Positions 16,447-24,885 are shown, counted from the stretch's first letter. The stretch is DNA of 64,000 bases from Empedobacter falsenii (GCF_019308355.1 NZ_JAAGKM010000001.1:62001-126000); one strand, 5' to 3'. A program made the numbers and translations. Notes: generated from the sequence alone by a model not told the origin.

Positions 16447-19038
16447 TTATTTACCAAGTTTCTTTTTGATTTCGTTCAATTTCATCAATGCTTCAACAGG
16501 TGTTAACGTATTGATATCTGTGTTCAGAATTTCTTCTCTTATAGAATCTAAAATTGGATCATCTAACTGAAAGAAACTTAATTGCATATTATCTTGCGTT
16601 ATTTTCTCCGTTTTATTCGAGATTCCTTCATCTGTTTTCGTTGCTTCCAAAATTTTCAACACATCATTTGCTCTGTCCACCACTCGTTTTGGCATCCCAG
16701 CCATTTTAGCAACATGTATACCAAAACTGTGCTCACTTCCTCCTGGAACTAATTTTCTCAAAAATAATATTGTATCTTTTGTTTCTTTGATACTAACATT
16801 AAAGTTTTTGATACGTTCCATCGATTTTGACATTTTATTCAATTCATGATAATGCGTTGCAAACAATGTTTTTGGTTTCAAGGCACTTTGATGTAAAAAT
16901 TCTGCAATTGCCCATGCAATCGAAATTCCATCGTAAGTCGAAGTTCCTCGACCAATTTCATCCAATAAAATCAAACTTCGTTCCGAAATGTTATTTAAGA
17001 TACTTGCTGTCTCATTCATTTCGACCATAAATGTCGATTCACCTGATGAAATATTATCTGAAGCACCAACTCGAGTAAAAACTTTATCAATGATTCCTAA
17101 ATCTGCAGCTTGAGCTGGAACAAAACTTCCCATTTGCGCCATCAAAACAATCAAAGCAGTTTGACGTAAAAGCGCCGATTTACCAGACATATTTGGTCCA
17201 GTAATCATAATAATTTGCTGATGATCCGAATTTAACTCAACATTATTCGACACATATTGTTCACCAATTGGTAATTGTTGCTCAATCACAGCATGACGAC
17301 CTTCTTTTATATTTAGTTCAAAACCATCATTAAGAGAAGGTTTTGTGTAATTATTTTTCTCTGCTATTTCTGCAAAAGTTGACAAAACATCCAAAAATGC
17401 AATTGCTTTTGCCGTTTGTTGAATCGGTAAAAGTTTAGTGATAATTTCTTGTAACAATTCAATAAATAATTGATTTTCTATAGCAAGAATTTTTTCTTCT
17501 GCACCAAGAATTTGTGTTTCGTACTCTTTTAATTCTTCGGTAATATAACGCTCTGCATTCACCAAAGTTTGCTTACGAATCCATTCTTCTGGCACTTTAT
17601 CTTTGTGCGTATTTCGAACTTCAATATAATAACCAAACACATTATTGAATGCAATTTTCAAGGACGAAATTCCAGTTCGTTCTGTTTCGCGTTGACACAT
17701 TTGATCCAAATAATCTTTTCCAGAAAACTGAATTTTTCGTAATCGATCCAATTCTTCTGAAACACCTTCTCTAATCACATTTCCTTTTACAATTTGATGC
17801 GGAGGCTCGTTAGAAAGTGTATCAAAAATCTTTTGTGTTAAATGATCAATTGGTTCGATTCGAGAAAATAAATCTGCAACTTCTTTGATATTCGATTGTT
17901 CAGCAACTTCTTTTATTTCTTCCGAAATTTTCAAACTTTGTGCTAATTGTTGTAATTGACGAGGTGTAATTTTACCTGTCGAAACTTTTCCAGCCAAACG
18001 TTCTAAATCGGTTAATTGACCTAATTTTTCTCGCAAATCGTAACGTAAATCTCCAAATTTGTAGAAGTATTCGACAATATTTTGACGACGTTGAATTGAT
18101 TTCAAATCTTTCAACACCATTACCATCCAACGATTCAACAAACGTGCTCCCATCGGAGTTTTGGTATCGTCTAAAACATTTAATAACGTAACACCTTTTG
18201 GATGTGGAGAATAAACCAATTCGAGATTGCGAATCGTAAATGGATCCATCCACACAAAACTATCTTGATTAAGACGCTGAATAGATGTTAGATGCTGAAT
18301 TTCGAAGTGATGTGTGTCATCCAAATAAGCTAAAATTGCACCCGCAGAAATGATTCCATCTTTTAAATCCTCAATTCCAAAACCTTTTAGATTCTTAGTT
18401 TTAAAAAGATTGGTTAATTTATCAACTGCAAAATCATATTGAAAAGCCCAATCATCCAACAAAAATTTACTTTTGACATCAGAAAAATTATATTTAACAC
18501 GTTTTTGGTAAATCACTTCACTTGGTCGAAACGATTGAATAATTTTCGCTACTTGATCTTCTTGTCCTTCCGAAACCAAAAATTCTCCTGTCGAAACATC
18601 TAACAACGCAATTCCAAAAGCTTTATCACCTTGATGAACAGCCATCAAAAAGTTATTCGATTTTGACGATAAAACCTCATCTTGCAACGCAACACCAGGC
18701 GTTACCAATTCTGTAACACCACGTTTTACGATACCTTTTACCATCTTTGGATCTTCGAGCTGATCACAAATTGCAACGCGTAAACCGGCTTTCACCAATT
18801 TCGGTAAATAAGTATTCAAACTATGATGAGGAAACCCTGCCAAAGCACTATTATCAGAACCATTGGCGCGTTTTGTTAAAACTATATCTAAAATGCGAGA
18901 AGCTCGCACAGCATCTTCTCCAAATGTTTCGTAAAAATCTCCCACACGGAACAACAACATTGCATCAGGATATTTCGCCTTGATGGTGTTATATTGTTTC
19001 ATTAGAGGAGTTTCCTTATTCTTTACTACTTTTGTCAA
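16447..19038 (-). CDS. mutS: DNA mismatch repair protein MutS
   Basis: Recognises base mismatches and small loops and recruits MutL in an ATP-dependent manner. The 863-residue protein carries the mismatch-reading motif GDFYETFGEDA at about residues 32-42. Connector, lever and clamp domains follow, then the ABC-type ATPase with Walker A TGPNMSGKSALLRQ, the SGESTFMVEMNE signature and Walker B LILLDEIGRGTSTYDG. A helix-turn-helix dimer region and a short C-terminal tail close it. This is the MutS1 mismatch-repair class and has no Smr domain. mutL is also in this window (60512-62296) but about 41 kb away. The M48 peptidase follows in the same operon. Confidence 0.97.
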   Translation of the reverse strand: MTKVVKNKETPLMKQYNTIKAKYPDAMLLFRVGDFYETFGEDAVRASRILDIVLTKRANGSDNSALAGFPHHSLNTYLPKLVKAGLRVAICDQLEDPKMVKGIVKRGVTELVTPGVALQDEVLSSKSNNFLMAVHQGDKAFGIALLDVSTGEFLVSEGQEDQVAKIIQSFRPSEVIYQKRVKYNFSDVKSKFLLDDWAFQYDFAVDKLTNLFKTKNLKGFGIEDLKDGIISAGAILAYLDDTHHFEIQHLTSIQRLNQDSFVWMDPFTIRNLELVYSPHPKGVTLLNVLDDTKTPMGARLLNRWMVMVLKDLKSIQRRQNIVEYFYKFGDLRYDLREKLGQLTDLERLAGKVSTGKITPRQLQQLAQSLKISEEIKEVAEQSNIKEVADLFSRIEPIDHLTQKIFDTLSNEPPHQIVKGNVIREGVSEELDRLRKIQFSGKDYLDQMCQRETERTGISSLKIAFNNVFGYYIEVRNTHKDKVPEEWIRKQTLVNAERYITEELKEYETQILGAEEKILAIENQLFIELLQEIITKLLPIQQTAKAIAFLDVLSTFAEIAEKNNYTKPSLNDGFELNIKEGRHAVIEQQLPIGEQYVSNNVELNSDHQQIIMITGPNMSGKSALLRQTALIVLMAQMGSFVPAQAADLGIIDKVFTRVGASDNISSGESTFMVEMNETASILNNISERSLILLDEIGRGTSTYDGISIAWAIAEFLHQSALKPKTLFATHYHELNKMSKSMERIKNFNVSIKETKDTILFLRKLVPGGSEHSFGIHVAKMAGMPKRVVDRANDVLKILEATKTDEGISNKTEKITQDNMQLSFFQLDDPILDSIREEILNTDINTLTPVEALMKLNEIKKKLGK

Positions 19039-19079
19039 ATTATTATAAATTTTGAACAGCTAAGTTAGTTAAAAACGAA

Positions 19080-19613
19080 GTGATGAGAAAACTAAAATTA
19101 GACGAATTAGGTCGCGTTTCTGCGGAAGAATATAAAGCTATTGAAAAACACCCGATTGTTGTGGTGTTGGATAATGTGAGAAGTATGCACAATGTTGGTG
19201 CAGTTTTTAGAACTTCGGATGCATTTTTAATTGATAAAATTTATTTGTGTGGAATTACAGCAACTCCACCTCATAAAGAAATTCATAAAACGGCCATTGG
19301 TGCAGAAAATTCTGTTGATTGGGAATATGTGAAAGATTCGAATGAATTGGTTGCTAAATTAAAAGAAGATGGTTATCAAATTGTAACGATTGAACAAACG
19401 GAAGGTTCTGTTTTGTTAAATGAATTTGAAGTTGACCAATCTCAGAAATATGCAATTGTGATGGGAAATGAGGTTGATGGTGTGCAACAATCAATCATTG
19501 ATCAATGTGATACGTGTATCGAAATTCCACAATCAGGAACAAAACATTCGCTTAATGTTTCGGTTTGTACAGGAATTATTTTATGGAAATGGTATGAAAG
19601 TTTTATGAAATAG
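19080..19613 (+). CDS. SpoU/TrmH-family RNA 2'-O-methyltransferase
   Basis: A 177-residue single-domain SPOUT methyltransferase. The three knot motifs are visible: DNVRSMHNVGAVFRTSDAF (motif 1), AIVMGNEVDGV (motif 2) and IPQSGTKHSLNVSVCTGIIL (motif 3 SAM-binding knot). It has no N-terminal RNA-binding extension, so it resembles the short TrmH-like or TrmL-like enzymes. The modified nucleotide cannot be named from sequence. It diverges from mutS with about 40 bp between starts and ends in the terminator at 19630-19662. Confidence 0.9.
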   Translation: MMRKLKLDELGRVSAEEYKAIEKHPIVVVLDNVRSMHNVGAVFRTSDAFLIDKIYLCGITATPPHKEIHKTAIGAENSVDWEYVKDSNELVAKLKEDGYQIVTIEQTEGSVLLNEFEVDQSQKYAIVMGNEVDGVQQSIIDQCDTCIEIPQSGTKHSLNVSVCTGIILWKWYESFMK

Positions 19614-19629
19614 CGTTAAGCAAAAATAT

Positions 19630-19662
19630 AAACTCCAACTTTTCATCAAGTTGGAGTTTTTT
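19630..19662 (+). terminator. Terminator between convergent SpoU and GNAT genes
   Basis: A perfect 12-bp stem (AAACTCCAACTT with AAGTTGGAGTTT) has a 6-nt loop and six T on the plus strand. The minus side is A/T-rich too, so it may serve both genes. Confidence 0.9.
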
Positions 19663-19666
19663 GTTA

Positions 19667-20119
19667 TTAAAAATTCACCGAAACATTAATCCATTCTGGA
19701 TCAAAATCTGCGTTATATTTTTTATAGAAATTAATTGCAGGTTCATTCCAATCCAGAACTTGCCAAACCATTCCGTGGTAATTATTCGCTTTTCCATAAA
19801 CAATTAATTCATCCAATAATAATTTACCAATTCCAGAACCGCGCATTTTTTCGGTTACAATCAAATCCTCCAAATATAATCTGCGTCCTTTCCAAGTCGA
19901 ATAACGATCGTAATGCAACGCAATTCCTTCCACATTTCCGTCCACTTCTGCAACCAAAGAACCCCAAACTGGTTTATCTCCAAACCCGCATTCTTCCATT
20001 TCTTCTAAGGTTACCGTTACTTCGTCTGGTGCTTTTTCGTATAAAGCTAATTCGTGAATTAACTCTAAAATTCGAGGACAATCTTCTTTTCTTGCTTCTC
20101 GTATTGTTACATTTTTCAT
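19667..20119 (-). CDS. GNAT family N-acetyltransferase (spermidine/spermine acetyltransferase-like)
   Basis: A 150-residue GNAT domain. The start VTIREARKEDCPRILELIHELALYE and the GR-LYLEDLIVTEKMRGSGIGKLLLDEL acetyl-CoA loop (about 84-110) are like the SAT/thialysine acetyltransferase group. Its ending WNEPAINFYKKYNAD also fits that group. The substrate is therefore probably a polyamine or lysine analogue, but this is a family guess. It is monocistronic as far as can be seen, convergent with the SpoU gene, and preceded by a dispersed-repeat region. Confidence 0.87.
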   Translation of the reverse strand: MKNVTIREARKEDCPRILELIHELALYEKAPDEVTVTLEEMEECGFGDKPVWGSLVAEVDGNVEGIALHYDRYSTWKGRRLYLEDLIVTEKMRGSGIGKLLLDELIVYGKANNYHGMVWQVLDWNEPAINFYKKYNADFDPEWINVSVNF

Positions 20120-20204
20120 TATTGTGTGATGTTATTTAGTTATTCGTTATTCGAGACTAGAAATTAGTTATCTAGTTTACGAAACGTAGAATTCATTATT
20201 TTTT

Positions 20205-20314
20205 GTCATTCTGAATATAGCTTCAGCGAAATGAAGAATCTATAGATTCCTCCATTCGTCGGAATAACAAATTCGCTAATTTTTGATGAGATACTGAAAC
20301 GAGTTCAGCATGAC
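20205..20314. repeat. REP-like dispersed intergenic element
   Basis: About 110 bp is bounded by near-perfect inverted ends: GTCATTCTGAA (20205-20215) and TTCAGCATGAC (20304-20314, 10 of 11 complementary). Inside is a perfect 14-bp palindrome GAATCTATAGATTC (20236-20249) and the words CTTCAGCGAAATGAAGAATCT and GAGATACTGAAACGAG. Text of this kind recurs between genes in many bacterial genomes as a REP-like repeat. Other copies are not in this window, so the repeat status is from general knowledge. It fills the space between the GNAT and dgt genes; the flanks hold nothing I recognise. Confidence 0.6.
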
Positions 20315-20354
20315 AATTTCTCTAAATTCGAGCTTCGTATTTCTAACTTCGTAC

Positions 20355-21722
20355 TTAAATCGTCATTCCAATTTCGATTCCTTTGATACGACGATATAAT
20401 TCTGTTGCGTAATTATCAGTCATTCCCGAAACATAATCCAAAATTCCCATTACCTTTTGATACTTTGTTCCTTTCTCATATAAAAACTGAGCAGGAACTA
20501 AACGCAAGGCTTTTTTCTCAAACGTTTTGCGTTCTTTTTCATCTTTTAAAATTGGAGGAATAAATTGCGAAAGCAATTCTGACATTACATTATAACCTGC
20601 ATTTTCAATTTCGAGAACAGAACGATGATTATAAATATTTTCAATCGAGAAACGTTGAATTTCGTCTAAAACTCGTTTCGTTACTTGTTCCGTTTCATTT
20701 TTAATCACATCTAATAACGCCGTTTTAAATTCTCCTTTTACAATTTGATCAAAATTATTTTGGTAAACTTCAACCGATTTTTGCGTCAATAAATTAATTG
20801 ATTTTGCACGTAAATACGCTATTCGATCATTTTTATCTGAAATTGATTTCAATGTATTTTTTGTTTTATCAATTTGAGATGGATCTAAAGATTCGACTAA
20901 ATTCAAGAATAATTTTCGGCATTTATCATGATCAATAATTCCTAAACGTTGCGAATCTTCGACATCAATAATCGAATAACAAATATCGTCTGCCGCCTCT
21001 ACCAACCACACAAACGGATGTCGCTTGTAAATAATTGGTGAATCTTGTTCCAAAATCATATTCGTTTTTTCAGCAATTGTTCGGAAAGCTTCCTTTTGCG
21101 CCTGAAAAAATCCAAATTTCTTACGATGCAATTGATTTTTATCTTTTGCAACCGATTCACATGGATATTTTGCAATCGCAGCCAATGTTGAATACGTCAA
21201 ACGTAAACCACCTTCCGATTTTCCGTTTTGTTGTTGTGTTAAAATTCGAATTGCATTTGCGTTTCCTTCAAAATTGATTAAATCAGCCCATTCTGCTTCA
21301 GTAAAATATTGTTTCAAATCAGCTTCATGACGATCAAAATAAGAAGCTATCGCATCTTCACCAGAATGTCCAAAAGCTGGATTTCCGATATCGTGGCATA
21401 AACATGCCGCTGAAATCACATCGTGAATACTATACTTATAAAACTCCTGCGACTCCTTTGTTAATTTATAATTTTCGGAAATAAACTTTCCAACCAAATT
21501 TCCCATCGAACGCCCAACAGACGAAACTTCCAACGAATGCGTCAATCGATTGTGAACAAAAACACTTCCCGGCAAAGGAAAAACTTGCGTTTTGTTCTGC
21601 AAACGACGAAAGGCAGACGAAAAAATAATACGATCATAATCGCGCTGATATTCTGATCTCGCATCCGACGTATCGTTTGTATTACTGCGTTGATTGGTGT
21701 AAATATGATTTAGAAGTTCCAT
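20355..21722 (-). CDS. dgt: Deoxyguanosinetriphosphate triphosphohydrolase (HD domain)
   Basis: Splits dGTP (possibly other dNTPs) into the nucleoside and triphosphate. The 455-residue protein starts with the typical dGTPase lead RSEYQRDYDRIIFSSAFRRLQNKTQV. The HD-domain ligands are in NRLTHSLEVSSVGRS, AACLCHDIGNPAFGHSGEDAI and VEAADDICYSIIDVED. Its length and internal insertions fit the dNTPase subgroup common in Bacteroidota. It is monocistronic, with a short A/T leader. Confidence 0.93.
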   Translation of the reverse strand: MELLNHIYTNQRSNTNDTSDARSEYQRDYDRIIFSSAFRRLQNKTQVFPLPGSVFVHNRLTHSLEVSSVGRSMGNLVGKFISENYKLTKESQEFYKYSIHDVISAACLCHDIGNPAFGHSGEDAIASYFDRHEADLKQYFTEAEWADLINFEGNANAIRILTQQQNGKSEGGLRLTYSTLAAIAKYPCESVAKDKNQLHRKKFGFFQAQKEAFRTIAEKTNMILEQDSPIIYKRHPFVWLVEAADDICYSIIDVEDSQRLGIIDHDKCRKLFLNLVESLDPSQIDKTKNTLKSISDKNDRIAYLRAKSINLLTQKSVEVYQNNFDQIVKGEFKTALLDVIKNETEQVTKRVLDEIQRFSIENIYNHRSVLEIENAGYNVMSELLSQFIPPILKDEKERKTFEKKALRLVPAQFLYEKGTKYQKVMGILDYVSGMTDNYATELYRRIKGIEIGMTI

Positions 21723-21767
21723 AAACTGATTTAGAAAACGAATTTAACGAATAATGTCCAGTCATAA

Positions 21768-21797
21768 AAAAATCCGAACGGTTTCGTTCGGATTTTT
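21768..21797 (-). terminator. Rho-independent terminator of the LemA-TPM operon
   Basis: A perfect 13-bp stem (AAAAATCCGAACG with CGTTCGGATTTTT) has a 4-nt loop and T-rich trailing sequence on the minus strand. It is just past the last gene of the operon. Confidence 0.92.
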
Positions 21798-21801
21798 GGT
21801 T

Positions 21802-22299
21802 TTATTTAATATAATAGTATAATACTTCAGAATCAAAAATACTTTTTTTAAGTCTTATATTTTCAACTTCATTATTCGGTATCTCAATATCTCCTAACGA
21901 AGTTTTTTGAAAATAATAATAAATCTTACCATTATTAGCTTCTAATTTTATTATCGGATCATTGTGATCATAATATTTACTCGCATTCTTAATTGGATAA
22001 TTTATTGCCAAAGCTTTATCTACATTAATATAAAAGTCCTTGAAAAATATAATCGAGACAGAATAAATAAAACAAAAACATAATATAAAAATTAAAAACC
22101 TAAATGCAATAGGTATCTTTCTATAGACAAATGCTAAAATAATACTTATTAATATAGAAAAAAACACAATTATATTAGAACTAAAACTACTATTACCATA
22201 CAATGGATACTTTAAATTAAAATATAATGCTCCGAAATAAAAAAAGATATTTAAGAACGCTATAATTACAACTAAAAGAATAAGTATTTTTTTATTCAT
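21802..22299 (-). CDS. Membrane protein of unknown function, last gene of LemA-TPM operon
   Basis: A 165-residue protein with three predicted transmembrane helices: about residues 4-26, 36-56 and 60-83. A roughly 80-residue soluble domain (KALAINYPIKNASKYYDHND onward) ends in LYYYIK. I recognise no family. The reading frame stays open upstream to 22428, but that stretch overlaps the Gly/Ser-rich tail of the preceding gene in another frame. The ATG at 22299 (MNKKILILL) is the natural start, 10 bp after the TPM stop. Its codons are more A/T-rich than its neighbours, which may mean it is a late addition to the operon. Confidence 0.65.
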   Translation of the reverse strand: MNKKILILLVVIIAFLNIFFYFGALYFNLKYPLYGNSSFSSNIIVFFSILISIILAFVYRKIPIAFRFLIFILCFCFIYSVSIIFFKDFYINVDKALAINYPIKNASKYYDHNDPIIKLEANNGKIYYYFQKTSLGDIEIPNNEVENIRLKKSIFDSEVLYYYIK

Positions 22300-22309
22300 A
22301 TAAAAATTA

Positions 22310-23122
22310 TTACCAACTACCAGAAGCACCTCCGCCTCCGAAGCTTCCGCCACCGAAGCCACCAAAGCCGCCTCCGCCGCTAGATGATCCACCCCAAGAA
22401 CTTCCTCCTGAGCCGAAACCTCCACCACCGAAAACAGAACTTCCTGTGTTCATGATGATAATATCGTCTAACAAACTTCTTCGTCTACCGCCATTTCCGC
22501 CATTATTACCTCCTCTACCTTTCGAAATAATAATGAAAATAAAAATGAAAAATCCTATGGCAAAAATCAATGCAAACCAATCCATTTCTGGTTCTTGAGA
22601 TTTTGCTTTGTCTTGTTTGTATTTTCCTGCAAAAGCTTGAAAAATAGAATTGACTCCAGCATTTATTCCGCCAGCGTAATCACCTTGTTTGAAATACGGA
22701 ATAATAACATTGTCAATAATCGATTTGTTGACACTTGGTGGTAGATAAATTTGAGCTCCATAACCTGTTCTAATCGTAATCTTACGATCTTGTTCACTTA
22801 AAACAATTACAACTCCATTATCTTTTCCTTGTGTACCAACTTTCCATTTTTCACCAATATCATTTGCAAACATTTCTAACGGATAACCATCTAGAGACTT
22901 CACTGTTAATACCAAAATTTGAGTAGATGTTGAATCATCATAGGCTACTAATTTTCGTTCTAATTCATCCAACTGCATTGCATCAAAAACATGTGCATAA
23001 TCTTGCACAAGTTTTTTGGGTGGATGCTTGATATTAACCAATTCTTTAGGCGTTTGCCCAAAAACGGTTAAAATAGTTAGAAAAAAAGTTAGAAAAAAGT
23101 ATTTAACTGTAGCTAATTTCAT
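22310..23122 (-). CDS. TPM domain-containing protein, YgcG-like, membrane-anchored
   Basis: A protein of 270 residues. The signal peptide is MKLATVKYFFLTFFLTILTVFGQ. A TPM (TLP18.3/Psb32/MOLO-1) domain covers about 35-160 (LVQDYAHVFDAMQLDELERKL, GVVIVLSEQDRKITIRTGYG). One transmembrane helix sits at about 185-203 (WFALIFAIGFFIFIFIIIS), followed by a long Gly/Ser-rich tail ending GGASGSW. This is the classic YgcG layout. The start at 23122 overlaps the previous gene by 20 bp. TPM proteins go with LemA in many bacteria; their envelope role is poorly known. Confidence 0.88.
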   Translation of the reverse strand: MKLATVKYFFLTFFLTILTVFGQTPKELVNIKHPPKKLVQDYAHVFDAMQLDELERKLVAYDDSTSTQILVLTVKSLDGYPLEMFANDIGEKWKVGTQGKDNGVVIVLSEQDRKITIRTGYGAQIYLPPSVNKSIIDNVIIPYFKQGDYAGGINAGVNSIFQAFAGKYKQDKAKSQEPEMDWFALIFAIGFFIFIFIIISKGRGGNNGGNGGRRRSLLDDIIIMNTGSSVFGGGGFGSGGSSWGGSSSGGGGFGGFGGGSFGGGGASGSW

Positions 23123-23543
23123 CTGGTAATTCGTTTGTATCATCCTCTTGATAAGGAAAATATTTTTTAAGTGCTTTGCCTGTTTTTTTTATTCCTTCAC
23201 AAAGCCCTTTTACATAATGTTCTTTTTTGAAATGCTTGATGACCTCTTCTTTTATATCATCCCAAAAATCATCTGGTGTCACTTGATCAATTCCTTTATC
23301 ACCAATAATTGTAAAGTTATGATCGGTTGGTGAAACATGAAACAACACACCATTTCTATCTTTGGTTTTGTGCATTTCTAATCGTTCAAACACCTCTAAA
23401 GCTTTATCAAAATGATTGGGAGAAGATTCGAATTCAATATGAACTCGAATTTCCCCACTTGTATATTTCTCCGCTTTTTGGATGGCTTCGATTATTTTTT
23501 TTTCATCTTTTGAGGAAAGAAATTTATGTTTCTTATTTCCCAT
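23103..23543 (-). CDS. TPM domain-containing protein, soluble
   Basis: A 146-residue protein made almost only of a TPM domain (FLSSKDEKKIIEAIQKAEKYTSGEIRVHIE, then NGVLFHVSPTDHNFTIIGDKGI and an amphipathic C-terminal helix region). It has no signal peptide or transmembrane helix, so it is likely cytosolic, unlike its neighbour. It starts 5 bp after lemA and its end overlaps the next TPM gene. The trio LemA, short TPM and YgcG-like TPM is a conserved Bacteroidota arrangement. Confidence 0.88.
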   Translation of the reverse strand: MGNKKHKFLSSKDEKKIIEAIQKAEKYTSGEIRVHIEFESSPNHFDKALEVFERLEMHKTKDRNGVLFHVSPTDHNFTIIGDKGIDQVTPDDFWDDIKEEVIKHFKKEHYVKGLCEGIKKTGKALKKYFPYQEDDTNELPDEISYS

Positions 23544-23548
23544 AATGA

Positions 23549-24151
23549 TTAGAATTCTACTTTAGGAGCATTTTCAGATCCTGCAGCAGCTTTGAAATAA
23601 CCTTTTTTCGTAGCACCTGTAAAACCAGCGATTAAGCTGTTAGGGAAAGTTATAATCATGTTATTGAATTTCTCTGCAGCATCGTTGTATTTTTTTCTCT
23701 CAAATAAAACTTCTTGCTCGATAGAAGATAATTCTGCTTGTAAAGAAGTAAAGTTTTGATTGAATTTAATATCCGGATATTTTTCAACAGAAACCAATAA
23801 ACGGCTTAATGTAGATCCTAATTGATCTTGAGCTTGTTGAAATTTCGCAATATTTGCATCTGTTAATTGACTTGGATCATCAATTTTAATTTGATTAGAA
23901 GTCGCTTTTGCACGTGCATCAATTACAGCTGTTAACGTTTCTTTTTCCATATTCGCAGCACCTTTTACCGTGTTCACTAAATTTGGAACTAAATCTGAAC
24001 GTTTTTGATATGTATTTTCTACATTCGACCATTGTTTTTGTACACCTTGGTCTGTTGTTTTAATCGTATTCGAAACTCCAATTCCCCAGAAAACGATTCC
24101 TGCAAGAACTAAAAGAATCACTCCGCCAATAAGACATCCTTTGTTTTTCAT
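23549..24151 (-). CDS. lemA: LemA family protein
   Basis: A 200-residue protein with one N-terminal transmembrane helix (residues 6-27, GVILLVLAGIVFWGIGVSN). The all-helical LemA domain follows: QGVQKQWSNVENTYQKRSDLVPNLV and a central block EKETLTAVIDARAKA, ending ERKKYNDAAEKFNNMI. LemA proteins form a coiled bundle facing away from the membrane; the molecular role is not settled. It is the first gene of the four-gene operon, with a likely promoter at 24206-24213. Confidence 0.93.
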   Translation of the reverse strand: MKNKGCLIGGVILLVLAGIVFWGIGVSNTIKTTDQGVQKQWSNVENTYQKRSDLVPNLVNTVKGAANMEKETLTAVIDARAKATSNQIKIDDPSQLTDANIAKFQQAQDQLGSTLSRLLVSVEKYPDIKFNQNFTSLQAELSSIEQEVLFERKKYNDAAEKFNNMIITFPNSLIAGFTGATKKGYFKAAAGSENAPKVEF

Positions 24152-24205
24152 AGTATTTTTAATTTATTATTACGTAAAAATAGTGTTTTTTAAACAATTT
24201 TTTAT

Positions 24206-24213
24206 CAAAAATA
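24206..24213 (-). promoter_or_regulatory. Candidate -7 promoter element of the LemA operon
   Basis: On the minus strand TATTTTTG matches TAnnTTTG exactly, 54 bp before the lemA ATG. It sits inside the T tract of the terminator of the upstream gene. Confidence 0.4.
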
Positions 24214-24216
24214 AAA

Positions 24217-24238
24217 CCGAGCTTATTTCTAAACTCGG
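24217..24238 (-). terminator. Rho-independent terminator of the 24266-24733 gene
   Basis: On the minus strand CCGAGTTTA pairs with TAAGCTCGG (9 pairs, one G-U) closed by a GAAA tetraloop and followed by TTTTATTTTT. Confidence 0.85.
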
Positions 24239-24265
24239 CTTTAATATTTTTTGGATTTTAAGCGT

Positions 24266-24733
24266 TTAATTTAATAATGTTTTCGCCCAACTTTCTTCAA
24301 TCGGTAATAACCAATTTTGCTTAAAATCATTCAAAGAAGAAATTCCATTATTGAAAACTTTTACATTTTTGATTTCTCCTTCTTTTACTTTTTGTTTGAA
24401 TGTTGGTAATTTTTCGATAAAAACTTCCTGTTCATTTTCATACGAAACTAACATTCTGTTCAATAAATCGAACGAATAATCTGCATCAATTTCGCGTACG
24501 ATTTTCGTTAATTTATCGATAGAACAACCACTTGCTGTCGCTTGATTTTCGTCTACACCAACTACAATAAATTGATCATAAGGTAAATCAAAATCAGCTA
24601 AAAGTTCAGCGCCATGCGCATTCCAATCCGCTATAAAAGTATTTAGTTTAGCTGTAATAGCTTGCTTTTCTTCTGTTGAGAATTTACGATTGGCTTGAAA
24701 AATCCAAATTCTTGAATCGTCTGCTAAATTCAT
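24266..24733 (-). CDS. Conserved Bacteroidota protein (often mislabelled ABC transporter ATPase)
   Basis: A soluble 155-residue protein without signal peptide. It begins with NLADDSRIWIFQANRKFSTEE and has a conserved centre FDLPYDQFIVVGVDENQATASGCSIDKL. I recall close relatives across flavobacteria that carry the automatic label ABC transporter ATPase, but no Walker A, Walker B or ABC signature is present, so that label should not be copied. Function is unknown. It stands near the amidase/MCE/Fe-S genes, which I believe is a conserved neighbourhood. Its promoter abuts a heptanucleotide tandem repeat. Confidence 0.75.
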   Translation of the reverse strand: MNLADDSRIWIFQANRKFSTEEKQAITAKLNTFIADWNAHGAELLADFDLPYDQFIVVGVDENQATASGCSIDKLTKIVREIDADYSFDLLNRMLVSYENEQEVFIEKLPTFKQKVKEGEIKNVKVFNNGISSLNDFKQNWLLPIEESWAKTLLN

Positions 24734-24759
24734 TTTCTCTTTGTTTAAAATTTGTGTTT

Positions 24760-24767
24760 CAAAGATA
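24760..24767 (-). promoter_or_regulatory. -7 promoter element beside the heptamer array
   Basis: On the minus strand TATCTTTG matches TAnnTTTG exactly, 26 bp before the ATG at 24733. The region about 20 bp further upstream, where a -33 TTG should sit, is made of tandem repeat and has no TTG on this strand. Confidence 0.65.
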
Positions 24768-24773
24768 CGGAAA

Positions 24774-24885
24774 TTTTAGATGTTAGATGTTAGATGTTAG
24801 ATGTTAGATGTTAGATGTTAGATGTTAGATGTTAGATGTTAGATGTTAGATGTTAGATGTTAGATGTTAGATGTTAGATGTTAGA
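24774..24885. repeat. Heptanucleotide tandem repeat, 15 perfect copies
   Basis: Fifteen uninterrupted copies of TGTTAGA fill 24781-24885. One imperfect unit (TTTTAGA) precedes them. The array lies between a terminator and the -7 element of the 24266-24733 gene, 40 bp upstream of its ATG. Perfect 7-bp units with no interruption are prone to slipped-strand copy-number change. Confidence 0.97.

Noticed and set aside
19735-20139. 134-codon plus-strand frame over the GNAT gene
   Set aside because: The GNAT on the other strand is clearly real; this frame has no domain.
22300-22428. N-terminal extension of the 21802-22299 gene
   Set aside because: The extension only mirrors the GGx-rich tail of the TPM gene in another frame; the ATG at 22299 has normal spacing and begins a membrane helix.
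24266-24733. ABC transporter ATPase
   Set aside because: No Walker A, Walker B or ABC signature motif is present in the 155 residues.
24781-24885. Possible CRISPR array
   Set aside because: The unit is 7 bp with no spacers and there are no cas genes, so it is a simple tandem repeat.
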